Of a DNA stretch of 64,000 nucleotides, positions 42,736 to 51,168 are shown piece by piece; position 1 is the stretch's first letter, and each line of letters begins with the position of its first letter. The DNA is taken from positions 319,339-383,338 of the forward strand of contig JBDRTY010000002.1 in NCBI GenBank assembly GCA_039801085.1, in the 5' to 3' direction. The translations under genes were made by a program, and so were the position numbers. The DNA is from a candidate division WOR-3 bacterium (GTDB lineage Bacteria; Hydrothermota; Tepidihabitantia; Tepidihabitantales; Tepidihabitantaceae). The notes below the pieces were generated by a model. It was not told where the DNA came from. It made no database searches and saw nothing but the letters and a program-made list of their open reading frames with translations.

Positions 42736-43500
42736 TTGGCAGCGGAGCAGACAATTGCCGGAGAACTGCTTGCACGGCTTACGCGTTTCGGCCGGGTGTA
42801 TCTGCTGGATACGGTTGGTTCGACAAATGATTATGCGTTCAGTCTGGCGGCGCGGAAAGAGCCAGCGGTGGTTGTTGCCCGGCGGCAGACAAAAGGCAGG
42901 GGCAGGTTTCGCCGGCGCTGGTTCGCCGATGAGGACAGTCTGATCTTTTCGCTTTTGCTGTTCACTGAGTCCGGTTTCCCGCAGCCGGCTGCTGTCACCC
43001 AGATTGCCGGACTCGCGCTCTGTCGGGCAATTGAACTGGGTATTCAGACCGCAAAACCGCCAGCGATGCTGCGCTGGCCTAATGATGTGGTGATCAGTAA
43101 TAAAAAGGTTGCCGGTATCCTGTGCGAACAAAGGGGACAGGCAGTGGTGGTTGGTGTTGGGGTGAATGTTAATCAGCACCAGCTGCCGGAAAATCTGCCG
43201 GAAGCGGGTTCACTGTTTAGCGTTTACGGGCAGGCATGTGACAAGATGCGATTGCTGGATCTGTTTCTGGAGGAGTTTTCCCAGCTCCTGACCCAGATGA
43301 AGAAGGGAAATTCCCAGCCGGTCTGGGAAGAGATTCGGCAGCGGAGTGCGGTTATAAATCACCGGGTTGAGGTGAAAACGCTCTTGCGCCGGCACCTGGG
43401 CACAGTGATTGATATTGATGATGAGGGCAGGATTGTGCTGCGGAGTGATTCCGGCAGGCTGGTGGTGCTGAGCTCGGGACAGGTGAGACAGTTGAGATGA
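42736..43500 (+). CDS. birA: Biotin-[acetyl-CoA-carboxylase] ligase
   Basis: The TTG at 42736 is preceded by AAGGGG (42724-42729) at normal spacing. The 254-residue protein has the catalytic domain of BirA: TVGSTNDYA (about 26-34), the biotinyl-AMP loop KGRGRFRRRW (about 53-62), RWPNDVVISNKKVAGILCE (about 115-133), and a C-terminal SH3-like domain. No N-terminal DNA-binding domain is present, so it is a non-repressor type ligase. It attaches biotin to carboxyl carrier proteins. The stop overlaps the next ATG (ATGA). Confidence 0.93.
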   Translation: MAAEQTIAGELLARLTRFGRVYLLDTVGSTNDYAFSLAARKEPAVVVARRQTKGRGRFRRRWFADEDSLIFSLLLFTESGFPQPAAVTQIAGLALCRAIELGIQTAKPPAMLRWPNDVVISNKKVAGILCEQRGQAVVVGVGVNVNQHQLPENLPEAGSLFSVYGQACDKMRLLDLFLEEFSQLLTQMKKGNSQPVWEEIRQRSAVINHRVEVKTLLRRHLGTVIDIDDEGRIVLRSDSGRLVVLSSGQVRQLR

Positions 43501-44237
43501 TATTGACGGTAATTATCGGTAATACCAACAGCCGGCTGGCGTTTTTTGAAGGACAGTGTCTGGTCCGGTCTAGGGTTGTGCCGACGAGCCGGCTTGAGCA
43601 GGTGCTGGCAAACTTGAGGTTGAGCTCAAAAATTACCGGTGCTGCAGTGGCTTCGGTAGTGCCCAAGAAGACGCTCGCGGTCTACCGGGCTTTGAGCCGG
43701 CAGGTGCGGACCATGCTTTTTAATTCCCGGACTGGTGTACCGATCCGGGTGCATTACAACCGGAGGCTCGTGGGAGCAGACCGGCTCTGCGCCGCAGCCG
43801 GTGCGTTCAGTTGTTACCATCAGGACCTGATTGTAATTGATTTTGGCACTGCCATTACCTTCAATGTGGTTAAAATGCCCGGCGTTTTTCTTGGCGGTCC
43901 GATTCTGCCCGGTGCCCAGCTGATGCTGAACGGACTGGCAGCAGGAACCGGCAGACTGCCCCGGATCGATTTTTATCCCCGATCCCGGGTTCTGTCCCGG
44001 CAGACCGGACCGGCAATGCAGTCGGGCGTGTTTTTCCTGCTGGTTGGAGGGATCAAATTGATTCTGTCCCGGATCACCAGTGAAGCGGGACTGCAGTCAC
44101 CACTAGTGATCGGGACCGGGGGCGGTATACGGCATTTTGTGCGGCATTTCAGAGAGATAATAAGTATTGTGGATCAAAATCTGGCAAGCCGTGGTCTTGC
44201 CGAAATATATTATTACAACAGGAGGCAGAATGAATAA
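43497..44237 (+). CDS. coaX: Type III pantothenate kinase
   Basis: The 246-residue protein has the ASKHA phosphate loop GNTNSRLAFFEG near the N-terminus, the VGADRLCAAAGA segment (about 92-103), and the second phosphate motif VIDFGTAITFNVV (about 113-125), followed by GGPILPGAQL. These are the CoaX signature; the enzyme carries out the first step of coenzyme A synthesis. It overlaps birA by 4 bp and the following NYN gene by 8 bp, a common pairing of cofactor genes. Confidence 0.93.
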   Translation: MILTVIIGNTNSRLAFFEGQCLVRSRVVPTSRLEQVLANLRLSSKITGAAVASVVPKKTLAVYRALSRQVRTMLFNSRTGVPIRVHYNRRLVGADRLCAAAGAFSCYHQDLIVIDFGTAITFNVVKMPGVFLGGPILPGAQLMLNGLAAGTGRLPRIDFYPRSRVLSRQTGPAMQSGVFFLLVGGIKLILSRITSEAGLQSPLVIGTGGGIRHFVRHFREIISIVDQNLASRGLAEIYYYNRRQNE

Positions 44238-44766
44238 GACCGGAGTGTTTGTTGATGTCCAGAATATTCAGGAGACTTTTGAACGGCAGGGGAAGGAAGT
44301 GCGGTATGATGCGATTATCCGTCATGTAATTACTACCGGCAACCGGGAGCGGGAGAATTGCAAGTTTGTTGCCTTTGTGCCTTATCGTCGGGACGATGAG
44401 CGACGGCAGCGGCTCATTGATGCCCTTTCCTTTCAGGGATACCGGGTGGTTTCCAAGCCGGTACGGGAGCGGCCGGACGGCACGATCAAAGCGAACATGG
44501 ATATTGAGATCACGCTGGAGATTCTCTCGATGAGCGACTGGCTGGATGAGATTGTGCTTGTTACCGGTGATGGTGACTTTGTGGCGCTGGTGGACTGGCT
44601 GTCCAAGCGGGGGAAGAAGGTGATTACAATCGGACTCGGCCGGGGGTATACTTCAGTTGAGCTGATCCGGGCGTGTGACGAATATATCAATCTGGAGGAG
44701 ATTGAAGGGGCGGTCAAGACACAGACGCAGAATCGGGAATGGGAGACACCGCCGACGGTCGCGTGA
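44230..44766 (+). CDS. LabA/DUF88-like NYN-domain protein (putative RNase)
   Basis: I take the ATG at 44230 behind GGAGGCAG; earlier in-frame codons lie inside coaX. The 178-residue protein has the PIN-like NYN fold: VFVDVQNIQ with the first acidic residue (about 6-14), the middle MDIEITLEIL, and LVTGDGDFVALVDWLSKRGKKVITIG (about 117-142) with two conserved aspartates. NYN proteins of the LabA type are predicted metal-dependent RNases, but few have been tested. It overlaps coaX by 8 bp, and its stop overlaps the start of tsaB. Confidence 0.85.
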   Translation: MNKTGVFVDVQNIQETFERQGKEVRYDAIIRHVITTGNRERENCKFVAFVPYRRDDERRQRLIDALSFQGYRVVSKPVRERPDGTIKANMDIEITLEILSMSDWLDEIVLVTGDGDFVALVDWLSKRGKKVITIGLGRGYTSVELIRACDEYINLEEIEGAVKTQTQNREWETPPTVA

Positions 44767-45464
44767 AGGATATTTTTCTGGGACTGGATACCAGCGGGTT
44801 TCAGACCGGCCTGGCGCTGGTCAGCGGAGGTGCGGTTTTATATGAAACCCGGAGTTCCGCCGGGACTTCCCATAATGAGTCGCTGTTACTTTTAATCAGG
44901 AGGGCACTGGACGCTGCCGGATTGCAGCTGGATCAACTCAGCGGTATCTGTCTGACCATCGGTCCGGGAATGTGGACCGGTTTGAGAGTGGGGTTGAGCA
45001 CCGTCAAGGGTCTGGCACTGCCGAAGGGGATTGCGGTCAAGGGGGTGAATACGCTTCAGGTGATCGCTGCCAGCGCAGGTGCCGGCAGCGGTGCGGTGCT
45101 GGCGGTGATGGATGCGCGCCGGAATGAGCTCTACGCTGCCCTGTATCATGGAACTCAGGTTCTGATTTCACCTCAGGCAGGGGCAGCCCTTTTTTGGGGG
45201 AGGCTTGTTGCCGAAAGGCAGCCCCCAGGTGAGCTGGTCCTTGCTGGTGAGGGCAGTGAACTTATAAAGCCGGTTCTCTCGGCAATGGGAATCAGGTTTG
45301 TGGATTCCGGGGTGCGTTTGCCAGAGCCGGCGGTAATAGTCCGGCTCGGGGTTGAGTTATTAAAAAGTGAGGGTCCGGACCGGCTGTCCGAACTGGAACC
45401 GGTTTACCTGCGGCGCACTGATGCCGAGATTAATCTTGAAGGACGATTAAAGGGCAGCTTGTAA
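44763..45464 (+). CDS. tsaB: tRNA threonylcarbamoyladenosine modification protein TsaB
   Basis: I prefer the GTG at 44763, which overlaps the preceding stop (GTGA) and gives the usual TsaB N-terminus leading to FLGLDTSGFQTGLAL; an in-frame ATG at 44739 is possible. The 233-residue protein shows GPGMWTGLRVGLSTVKGLAL (about 75-94), the TsaB signature, and AVMDARRNELYAALY (about 119-133). It is the non-catalytic partner of TsaD in t6A formation on ANN-decoding tRNAs. The 3' end overlaps the convergent porin-like gene by 18 bp. Confidence 0.92.
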   Translation: MKDIFLGLDTSGFQTGLALVSGGAVLYETRSSAGTSHNESLLLLIRRALDAAGLQLDQLSGICLTIGPGMWTGLRVGLSTVKGLALPKGIAVKGVNTLQVIAASAGAGSGAVLAVMDARRNELYAALYHGTQVLISPQAGAALFWGRLVAERQPPGELVLAGEGSELIKPVLSAMGIRFVDSGVRLPEPAVIVRLGVELLKSEGPDRLSELEPVYLRRTDAEINLEGRLKGSL

Positions 45465-46394
45465 TTTAATTACCAGCGCCTGATATTCCCAGATGTCCGT
45501 CAGGCTGTGATACTGAAAGCCGATGAGTATTTTCAGCCGGTCGTGGGGCAGGATGTTGATTCCGGGCAGAACCCGCCACTGGATTTTAGCATCTTCCCAG
45601 CGGATGATTTCAAAAGAGAGTGCCGGGGCAACAGGATTGAAGCGGGCTTCAACCTTCACATCACCGGCGAGGACATTGACATTCTGGTACCGGCGCAGGG
45701 CGATTTCCGGCGAAATCAGGAACGGTCCCTGATTTAGCTGGAGTTCTGCACCCAGTCCGAGCCATGGGACCGCTTCAGCCTGAGTCCAGCCGTAATAGAT
45801 ACGAGTGCCAAGTGCGAGGCTGGAGCTATGCCAGGGTTTTAATACCAGCCGGAGAAATATATCCTTGGCGCTGTTATTATCCCCGGTGTTCGGGCCGGTG
45901 CCATTGACTACTCCGGCGATTGCCCGGATCGCAGCAGCAGCTGTGCTGTCAGAACGATACCAGCAGAGCACACCGATATCCCGGGGGTTTTCGGGTTTAA
46001 GGATATTCGTGTAACAGAGAAGCGAATATTCCTCCAGGTTCAGCTGCTCTTCAGGAATTTCGCTGTTGAAACTTAATGGCAGAAGCATCTGGCCCACCTT
46101 CAGACCCATCCCACTGTGCCAGGTGAATTCCACCGCGAGGTCGCGCAGCGTCAGCCGGCTGAAGTCAAATTCCAGCCGGCTGGAAACAAGGGGTGCAATT
46201 TTGCCGGTGAGTCCCACAGTTGCCTGCCGGTGTCGGAATTCAAACGCATTTTTGAACCAGCCTCTGGCGCCGCCCCGCGAGAATGTGCCATAACACCAGA
46301 GTAAGCCGTCGACCGACAGCCGGTCCGGAATAATCGGAACTTCGGCAATCAAGATTGTATTGAGGATTAGAATGATGAGGAGAGGGCGGTGCAT
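45447..46394 (-). CDS. Porin-like outer-membrane beta-barrel protein
   Basis: The 315-residue protein starts with a signal peptide (about residues 1-17). It continues with alternating strands ending in aromatic residues and a C-terminal IKLQAAL strand. Segments such as GLTGKIAPLVSSRLEFDFSRLTLRDLAVEFTW and GLKVGQMLLPLSFNSEIPEEQLNLEEYSLL resemble the phosphate-selective porin O/P family. This is a tentative call. The length is shorter than typical OprP-like porins (about 400). AGGTGG lies 6 bp before the ATG; the tRNA-Sec gene is immediately upstream on the same strand. Confidence 0.65.
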   Translation of the reverse strand: MHRPLLIILILNTILIAEVPIIPDRLSVDGLLWCYGTFSRGGARGWFKNAFEFRHRQATVGLTGKIAPLVSSRLEFDFSRLTLRDLAVEFTWHSGMGLKVGQMLLPLSFNSEIPEEQLNLEEYSLLCYTNILKPENPRDIGVLCWYRSDSTAAAAIRAIAGVVNGTGPNTGDNNSAKDIFLRLVLKPWHSSSLALGTRIYYGWTQAEAVPWLGLGAELQLNQGPFLISPEIALRRYQNVNVLAGDVKVEARFNPVAPALSFEIIRWEDAKIQWRVLPGINILPHDRLKILIGFQYHSLTDIWEYQALVIKLQAAL

Positions 46395-46421
46395 TTAAAA
46401 CCACCTGCAGGTAAAATAATA

Positions 46422-46516
46422 TGGCGGAGGCGGGTAGGAATCGAACCTACCGGTCAGCTTAACGCCGACCATACGGATTTGAAGTCCGCCAGGCACACCA
46501 GCACCCATCCGCCTCC
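46422..46516 (-). tRNA. selC: Selenocysteine tRNA (anticodon UCA)
   Basis: On the minus strand the sequence folds as a 95-nt tRNA-Sec: an 8-bp acceptor stem (GGAGGCGG with CCGCCTCC), discriminator G and an encoded CCA end. The anticodon arm GCGGACTTCAAATCCGT has UCA in the loop. A long extra arm (GGTCGGCG...GCTGACC) is present, with the T-loop GGTTCGATTCC. The length equals that of E. coli selC. The organism therefore should read some UGA codons as selenocysteine. The 3' end lies 28 bp before the porin-like gene, so the two may share a transcript. Confidence 0.95.
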
Positions 46517-46526
46517 GCATATCTGT

Positions 46527-48479
46527 TCAGTGCTGAATAACCACTTTGGCATTCAGCGGGACATCGACGCGGTCAGCCTTGAGAAAATATACACCTGCGG
46601 GCAGGTTTTTCAAATCCAGCCGGAAGCGGGTTTTGCCGTTGACCGTCTGAATCGGGAACTGCTGGACAAGGGCACCGGTGCGGTCAAAGAGCCGGAGTGT
46701 CACTGCCGGTTCGGGAGGCAGATTGAAGTTTATCTGTGCCTGGGCCCGGACCGGGTTCGGGGTGATGGTAACCACCAGACGGGTGTTTGCGGGACGGTTT
46801 TCAGCCAGGCCGGTCGTTTCCTGCCAGACGACTGCGGTCCGGATCAGAGTGTCATTAAACCGGCGTTCATCGGCAGCGAGATTAACCCAGCAGGTTACGG
46901 TGATGACGCCGGCGGTTTCGGCAAGGAATGGGGCAAAGCGCACGGTATCAAATGCGCCCGGGGTCAGGACCAGCCAGCTGCTGTCCATATAGGTTCCCGG
47001 CTGGATCTTCAGGTAGGCACGGCAGCTGTCAGGGTTGATTGCCAGGTTGCTGATTATTGCTTTGGGGTAAAGGGTGTCGGAGATATACAGTGATTCGGGA
47101 GTGAGCAGTGTCCGGACGGCAAAGTCATGGAGAACTTCATAAAGTTTCATCACCACCAGATCCTGATTGGCGGTGTCGTCTGTCGTTGTGCCGGCAGCAA
47201 AAATATATTTCGGACCCCGTACCACAATACGGTAGCCCCAGTCTTCACGGTGAGCTGCCGGGTTGTCCCAGGACCAGACATAGAGCGGAGTGCCGGCATT
47301 ATCATATTTCAGAATCGTCATATCCATCCGGTTGATTCTTGATTCGCCGGTGCCGAGGACGAAAATTTGATTAAGCGAGTCAATAGCAATGTCAGCACCG
47401 GTGTCTTCAAATCCGTCCGCATCATAACGCTGAGTCCAGCGGGGCATTCCCGAGGCAGTGTAGGATACGGTGGCGATGTCATAGTCAGTGACATCGTCAA
47501 AGCTGGTGCCGGTGACAAAGACATTACCTGCAGGGTCCAGAGCGAGTGCGGTCAGGAGATCTTCATTATTCGCCGGATAACGGTTGTAGGTGCGGTACCA
47601 GAGCGAGTCACCACTGGTCGCACGGTACTTCATGGTAAAATAGTTGTAGTCCTGATTGTCATCCCAGACCGTACCGGCGACCAGCACGGAGCGGGTAACG
47701 GGGTCAAAGACAATTTTCATTCCATAGTCATCGCCGACCCAGGGCCAGTTGTTTTTGCGCCGGAGCCAGGTCTGCGTTCCATTGGGACGATAGCGGATGG
47801 TGGCAATGTCGTAGTCGGTGCCGTCATCGTAGCTGGTGCCGGTGACATAGATGTTATTGGAATCGTCAACGCAGATGGCGTAGGCTATATCCTCGTCATT
47901 TTCCGGAACCCGGTTGTAATAGCGGACCCAGAAGGTGTCACCGGTCTGGGCGTTATAACAGACAGTGCAGTAGTCGATGTTATAGCTGGCATCCGAGCAG
48001 AAGCCCGTGACGATCACCCGCCCGAGCCGGTCAAGGACCAGGGCATGGGCGGCATCGTCGCGGTTAACGGCACGGAACCAGCGTTTTGCCCAGAGCAGTT
48101 GTCCCGCCGGGCTGTATTTGATGGTGATCATATCCATGTCCATCAGGGTATCCATGGTCCAGCCGCAGACGAACACATTGCCGATGCTGTCGACCACGAG
48201 CGCCGATGCCGAATCATCCTGATTTGCCCGGCCGTTATAGGTCGCGGTCCAGACTACGGTGCCATCAGGGCGGTATTTCTGGACAAAGATGTCAGTCGTG
48301 AGTGAAGCGTTGGCGGTCTGACCGGTGATATAAACATACCCGGAATCATCAACTGCCATATCAGAGAAGACATCTTCGAGTCCGGGACCACCGTCAATTT
48401 TTCGCAGCCAGAAGGTATCCAGTTGAGCCAGGACAAGTGCCGGGAGCAGCATAACGAGGAACAGTACTGGGCGGGTCAT
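46527..48479 (-). CDS. Secreted SBBP-type beta-propeller protein with T9SS sorting domain
   Basis: The 650-residue protein has a signal peptide (about 1-18, ending LVLAQ). Nine or so repeats of about 50 residues follow, with the core ALDxxGNVFVTGTSxD ... DYDIATVxY, as in SBBP bacterial propeller repeats. A beta-sandwich region follows (about 440-560), and a T9SS type A sorting domain ends the protein (TITPNPVRAQAQINFNL ... LPAGVYFLKADR ... VVIQH). The start has a GGAGGAAA ribosome site and the promoter at 48518-48546. It is the only feature of its kind on the minus strand here, directly downstream of which lies tRNA-Sec. Confidence 0.85.
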   Translation of the reverse strand: MTRPVLFLVMLLPALVLAQLDTFWLRKIDGGPGLEDVFSDMAVDDSGYVYITGQTANASLTTDIFVQKYRPDGTVVWTATYNGRANQDDSASALVVDSIGNVFVCGWTMDTLMDMDMITIKYSPAGQLLWAKRWFRAVNRDDAAHALVLDRLGRVIVTGFCSDASYNIDYCTVCYNAQTGDTFWVRYYNRVPENDEDIAYAICVDDSNNIYVTGTSYDDGTDYDIATIRYRPNGTQTWLRRKNNWPWVGDDYGMKIVFDPVTRSVLVAGTVWDDNQDYNYFTMKYRATSGDSLWYRTYNRYPANNEDLLTALALDPAGNVFVTGTSFDDVTDYDIATVSYTASGMPRWTQRYDADGFEDTGADIAIDSLNQIFVLGTGESRINRMDMTILKYDNAGTPLYVWSWDNPAAHREDWGYRIVVRGPKYIFAAGTTTDDTANQDLVVMKLYEVLHDFAVRTLLTPESLYISDTLYPKAIISNLAINPDSCRAYLKIQPGTYMDSSWLVLTPGAFDTVRFAPFLAETAGVITVTCWVNLAADERRFNDTLIRTAVVWQETTGLAENRPANTRLVVTITPNPVRAQAQINFNLPPEPAVTLRLFDRTGALVQQFPIQTVNGKTRFRLDLKNLPAGVYFLKADRVDVPLNAKVVIQH

Positions 48480-48517
48480 TTTTCCTCCTTTTTCAAATTT
48501 TATGGTGCATACATAAA

Positions 48518-48546
48518 ACTTTAGCCTGCATTCTGCCGGATGTCAA
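48518..48546 (-). promoter_or_regulatory. Promoter of the SBBP propeller gene
   Basis: On the minus strand TTGACA (48546-48541), a 17-bp spacer and TAAAGT (48523-48518) lie 38 bp before the start codon. Confidence 0.65.
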
Positions 48547-48563
48547 TTAAAGCCATAAATAAC

Positions 48564-48591
48564 TTGAAACCTGCCGTGTTTATGTTAAAAT
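48564..48591 (+). promoter_or_regulatory. Promoter of the TPR-protein gene cluster
   Basis: TTGAAA (48564-48569), a 16-bp spacer and TAAAAT (48586-48591), 46 bp before the ATG at 48638. It is divergent from the promoter at 48518-48546. Confidence 0.55.
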
Positions 48592-48637
48592 GCCCAGTAA
48601 AAGAAATTTGGTGCAGGGTATTTAAAGAAGATAGCGC

Positions 48638-50314
48638 ATGGAAAACGGTATCGGGTTAGATGTGCTCCAGGAGGCAATCCGGACTGTCGATTTTCTATTG
48701 AGTCAGAACCGGGGACGTTATCCTGGGGATCTGCAGCCAATACATCCGCTTAGGCTGTCCGCCTGGCGCGAGGGCAGGACCGGAATGGAAAGCGAGGGTC
48801 CCTTTTTTGAGTTTCCGAGGCCTTCAGTTTCCGATCCGCTGGACGAGACGCTGGAATTGAACCGGGCGTATGCGGAGGCGCTGCTGATTCATGAGCAGCT
48901 CCATCAGGTGAAATTTGAACCCCGGATGCGGGAAGAACTGATTCAGCGGGCGCTGGGAATTCTGCCGGCATCGGAGCTCGGGCGGTTTCTGGAAATTCAT
49001 TCCTGTCCCGCCGCGCTGCCCCGAAACATCGCCGATTCCAATGAGCGGCTGCTGGAGGCATTCAACCTGATCGCCCGCCGGTTCGGTGAGGCATCGGCAC
49101 TGGCATACATTATGCTGATCGTTGCCGGTTTGCGCGCGAGGACCGAATTTGAAAATTACGGCAGAAAGATTGATCTGCTGTTTCAGAAGGTTGTGGAGGG
49201 ACCGGCAGTTGCTCAGACACTGGAAATGGTGACATTGAATGGCCGGCGAGCCGGATTTGAACCGCAGTTCCGGCTCCTGGTGGCATTGAGGGAGCGGTTG
49301 TGGCAGCTGAAGCCGTCCCGGCTGGCACCAACCGGATTTTTGCTGTCCAAGGTGGTTGATGCCTACCTGTCTACCCGGCCCGGTGCCGGCAATGTGCTCG
49401 GTCTGGCAGTGCTGGACAGTATCATGATTGGCAAACTGGGTTTTGAGGTGCGCTATGTTTTCAATGCCGGGGTGATCATTCTTGAGGTCATCGTTGACAA
49501 CCGGAGTGTTTACTGGGACCCCACCCGGCAGACACCCCTCTCCTTTGAGCCGCTGACCGCGGGTAAGCGGCTGAAAGTTTCGGATCTGGTGGGGCTGACC
49601 TATGCGAGTATCGCCCAGCAGTATTTTGCCCAGACCTACTGGGACCGGGCGATTGAGAATTTTCAGCGGGTCCTGGAGCTGATGCCGGATTCGGTTGAGA
49701 CCTATATGGACCTCGCACTCTGCTATATGCGCAAGAATCAGCCGGAACGGGCGATCCGGATCGTGAATGAAGGGTTGAAGATCTGTCCGAATTCACCGGC
49801 ACTGCACCATCTTGCCGGAAATGCCTATGCACAGGCGAATCAGTGGCGGAATGCGATTCTGGCTTACAAGAAGGCGGTGCAGCTGGCGCCCAAACTTCCT
49901 GAGGTGTGGTATAATATGGGTCTTGCCTATGAGAAGATGGAGGCATGGGGTCAGGCAGAGGCAGCATTTCAGATGGCGATCGAGCTGAAATCGGATTACT
50001 GCGCAGCCTATCTGGCACTGGGCAATCTCTATCTCGAACAGCAGAAGCCCGACAAGGCGATCGGATGCTACCGGGAGGCATTAAAACATGAGCCGAACCT
50101 GGTGGCAGCCTATTACAACCTCGGGCGTGCCTATTATGAGCGGAAGGAACTGGATAATGCGATCAATGCCTATCAGAAGGCGGTAAAACTTAACCCCAAG
50201 CATGCCGGTGCCTGGCATAATCTGGGAATTGCCTACCGGGATAAGGGGTTGAAGGACAAGGCGGTGGAAGCCCTGGAGCGGGCGGTTTCGCTGAACCCTA
50301 ATCTGTTGAGGTGA
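48638..50314 (+). CDS. TPR protein with SirB1/transglutaminase-like domain
   Basis: The 558-residue protein has no signal peptide. Residues about 90-320 are helical and include FLLSKVVDAYLSTRPGAGNVLGLAVLDSIMIGKLGFEVR, which recalls the SirB1/transglutaminase-like fold, but the position of the catalytic cysteine (GNC in active members) reads GNV, so it is probably inactive. From about residue 325 to the end there are seven tetratricopeptide repeats (for example VWYNMGLAYEKMEAWGQAEAAF). These serve as a protein-binding scaffold. The gene overlaps the next by a few bases, suggesting that they work together. Confidence 0.75.
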   Translation: MENGIGLDVLQEAIRTVDFLLSQNRGRYPGDLQPIHPLRLSAWREGRTGMESEGPFFEFPRPSVSDPLDETLELNRAYAEALLIHEQLHQVKFEPRMREELIQRALGILPASELGRFLEIHSCPAALPRNIADSNERLLEAFNLIARRFGEASALAYIMLIVAGLRARTEFENYGRKIDLLFQKVVEGPAVAQTLEMVTLNGRRAGFEPQFRLLVALRERLWQLKPSRLAPTGFLLSKVVDAYLSTRPGAGNVLGLAVLDSIMIGKLGFEVRYVFNAGVIILEVIVDNRSVYWDPTRQTPLSFEPLTAGKRLKVSDLVGLTYASIAQQYFAQTYWDRAIENFQRVLELMPDSVETYMDLALCYMRKNQPERAIRIVNEGLKICPNSPALHHLAGNAYAQANQWRNAILAYKKAVQLAPKLPEVWYNMGLAYEKMEAWGQAEAAFQMAIELKSDYCAAYLALGNLYLEQQKPDKAIGCYREALKHEPNLVAAYYNLGRAYYERKELDNAINAYQKAVKLNPKHAGAWHNLGIAYRDKGLKDKAVEALERAVSLNPNLLR

Positions 50315-50316
50315 AT

Positions 50317-51156
50317 ATGGGACTGGGTGATTTACCGATTATCCGGGCAATTGGCGATTTTTTCCGGTCGGCGTTTATCCGGGAGAAGCCGTTTGTCTGG
50401 GAGCCGGGGAGAATCGGGCCAAAATTTGACTGGCTGGATCATACTCATATCCTGATCCGTGAAGGTCCGCTGGCAAATAAGGAGATGGAGATCATTACCG
50501 AAATTTTCCCGAATAAGGCGAATGTGTTTGTTTCCATGGATGGCGAGAAGATCGGCCGGGCCTATATCGAGCGGGATCCACCCGGGGTTGGCGTGATCCT
50601 CTGGGACATTGCGGTCAAGGAAGGCTACCGGCGCAAGGGAATCGCCTCAATCATGACCTATGTGATCTTCCGGGAGCTGCTTTCAATTCAGAAGTCCGCA
50701 TTCTTCAAAATCCGGATGATGCGGCTGATGAAGCCGGCGGAGAAAAACATTGAGCTGCAGAATGTTGGGATCGGGGTAATCGGCAACCGGCTGGGTTTCA
50801 CCCCGGAGTTCAATCTTGACCGGCTGCTGAGGCCGGACAACATCGTCAGCCTGGAGGTGCTGCCGGCAAAGGGTGAATTCCCCCCCAGTTTCAAGATTGT
50901 AATCAAGACCTTTCCGCTCGTGCTGATCGCATTTGTTCTGGACACGGATACGCTGAAACCGGTGGACGATTTCCGGACCTATGTTCAGCTGACCAAGGAT
51001 GAGTCAACAATTTACAACTGGGTGCGCCGGGGACTGATTGTCGTCGGCAACGGCAACTACTGGTTGCGCCGTAACGGCATCGACCAGTTTGTGAATCACC
51101 TGGCGACCGATGAGTGGGAAGCCCGGGATTTCCGGCGCAAGGTCCGGCCGGTATGA
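50317..51156 (+). CDS. GNAT acetyltransferase-like protein with C-terminal DNA-binding-like region
   Basis: The ATG at 50317 lies 5 bp after GAGG (50308-50311); the GTG at 50311 overlapping the TPR stop is an alternative. The 279-residue protein has a GNAT core with WDIAVKEGYRRKGIASIM (about 91-108), the acetyl-CoA loop RRKGIA, and an N-terminal region with IIREG. The last ~60 residues (STIYNWVRRGLIVVGNGNYWLRR) resemble a small winged-helix/MerR-like unit. The acceptor is unknown. It is placed between the TPR gene and a gene of unknown function. Confidence 0.7.
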   Translation: MGLGDLPIIRAIGDFFRSAFIREKPFVWEPGRIGPKFDWLDHTHILIREGPLANKEMEIITEIFPNKANVFVSMDGEKIGRAYIERDPPGVGVILWDIAVKEGYRRKGIASIMTYVIFRELLSIQKSAFFKIRMMRLMKPAEKNIELQNVGIGVIGNRLGFTPEFNLDRLLRPDNIVSLEVLPAKGEFPPSFKIVIKTFPLVLIAFVLDTDTLKPVDDFRTYVQLTKDESTIYNWVRRGLIVVGNGNYWLRRNGIDQFVNHLATDEWEARDFRRKVRPV

Positions 51157-51168
51157 AGGGAGGAGGTC

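Noticed and set aside
47367-48305. Long open frame (312 codons) opposite the SBBP propeller gene
   Set aside because: It is a repetitive antisense echo of the propeller repeats; the minus-strand gene has signal peptide, repeats and sorting domain.
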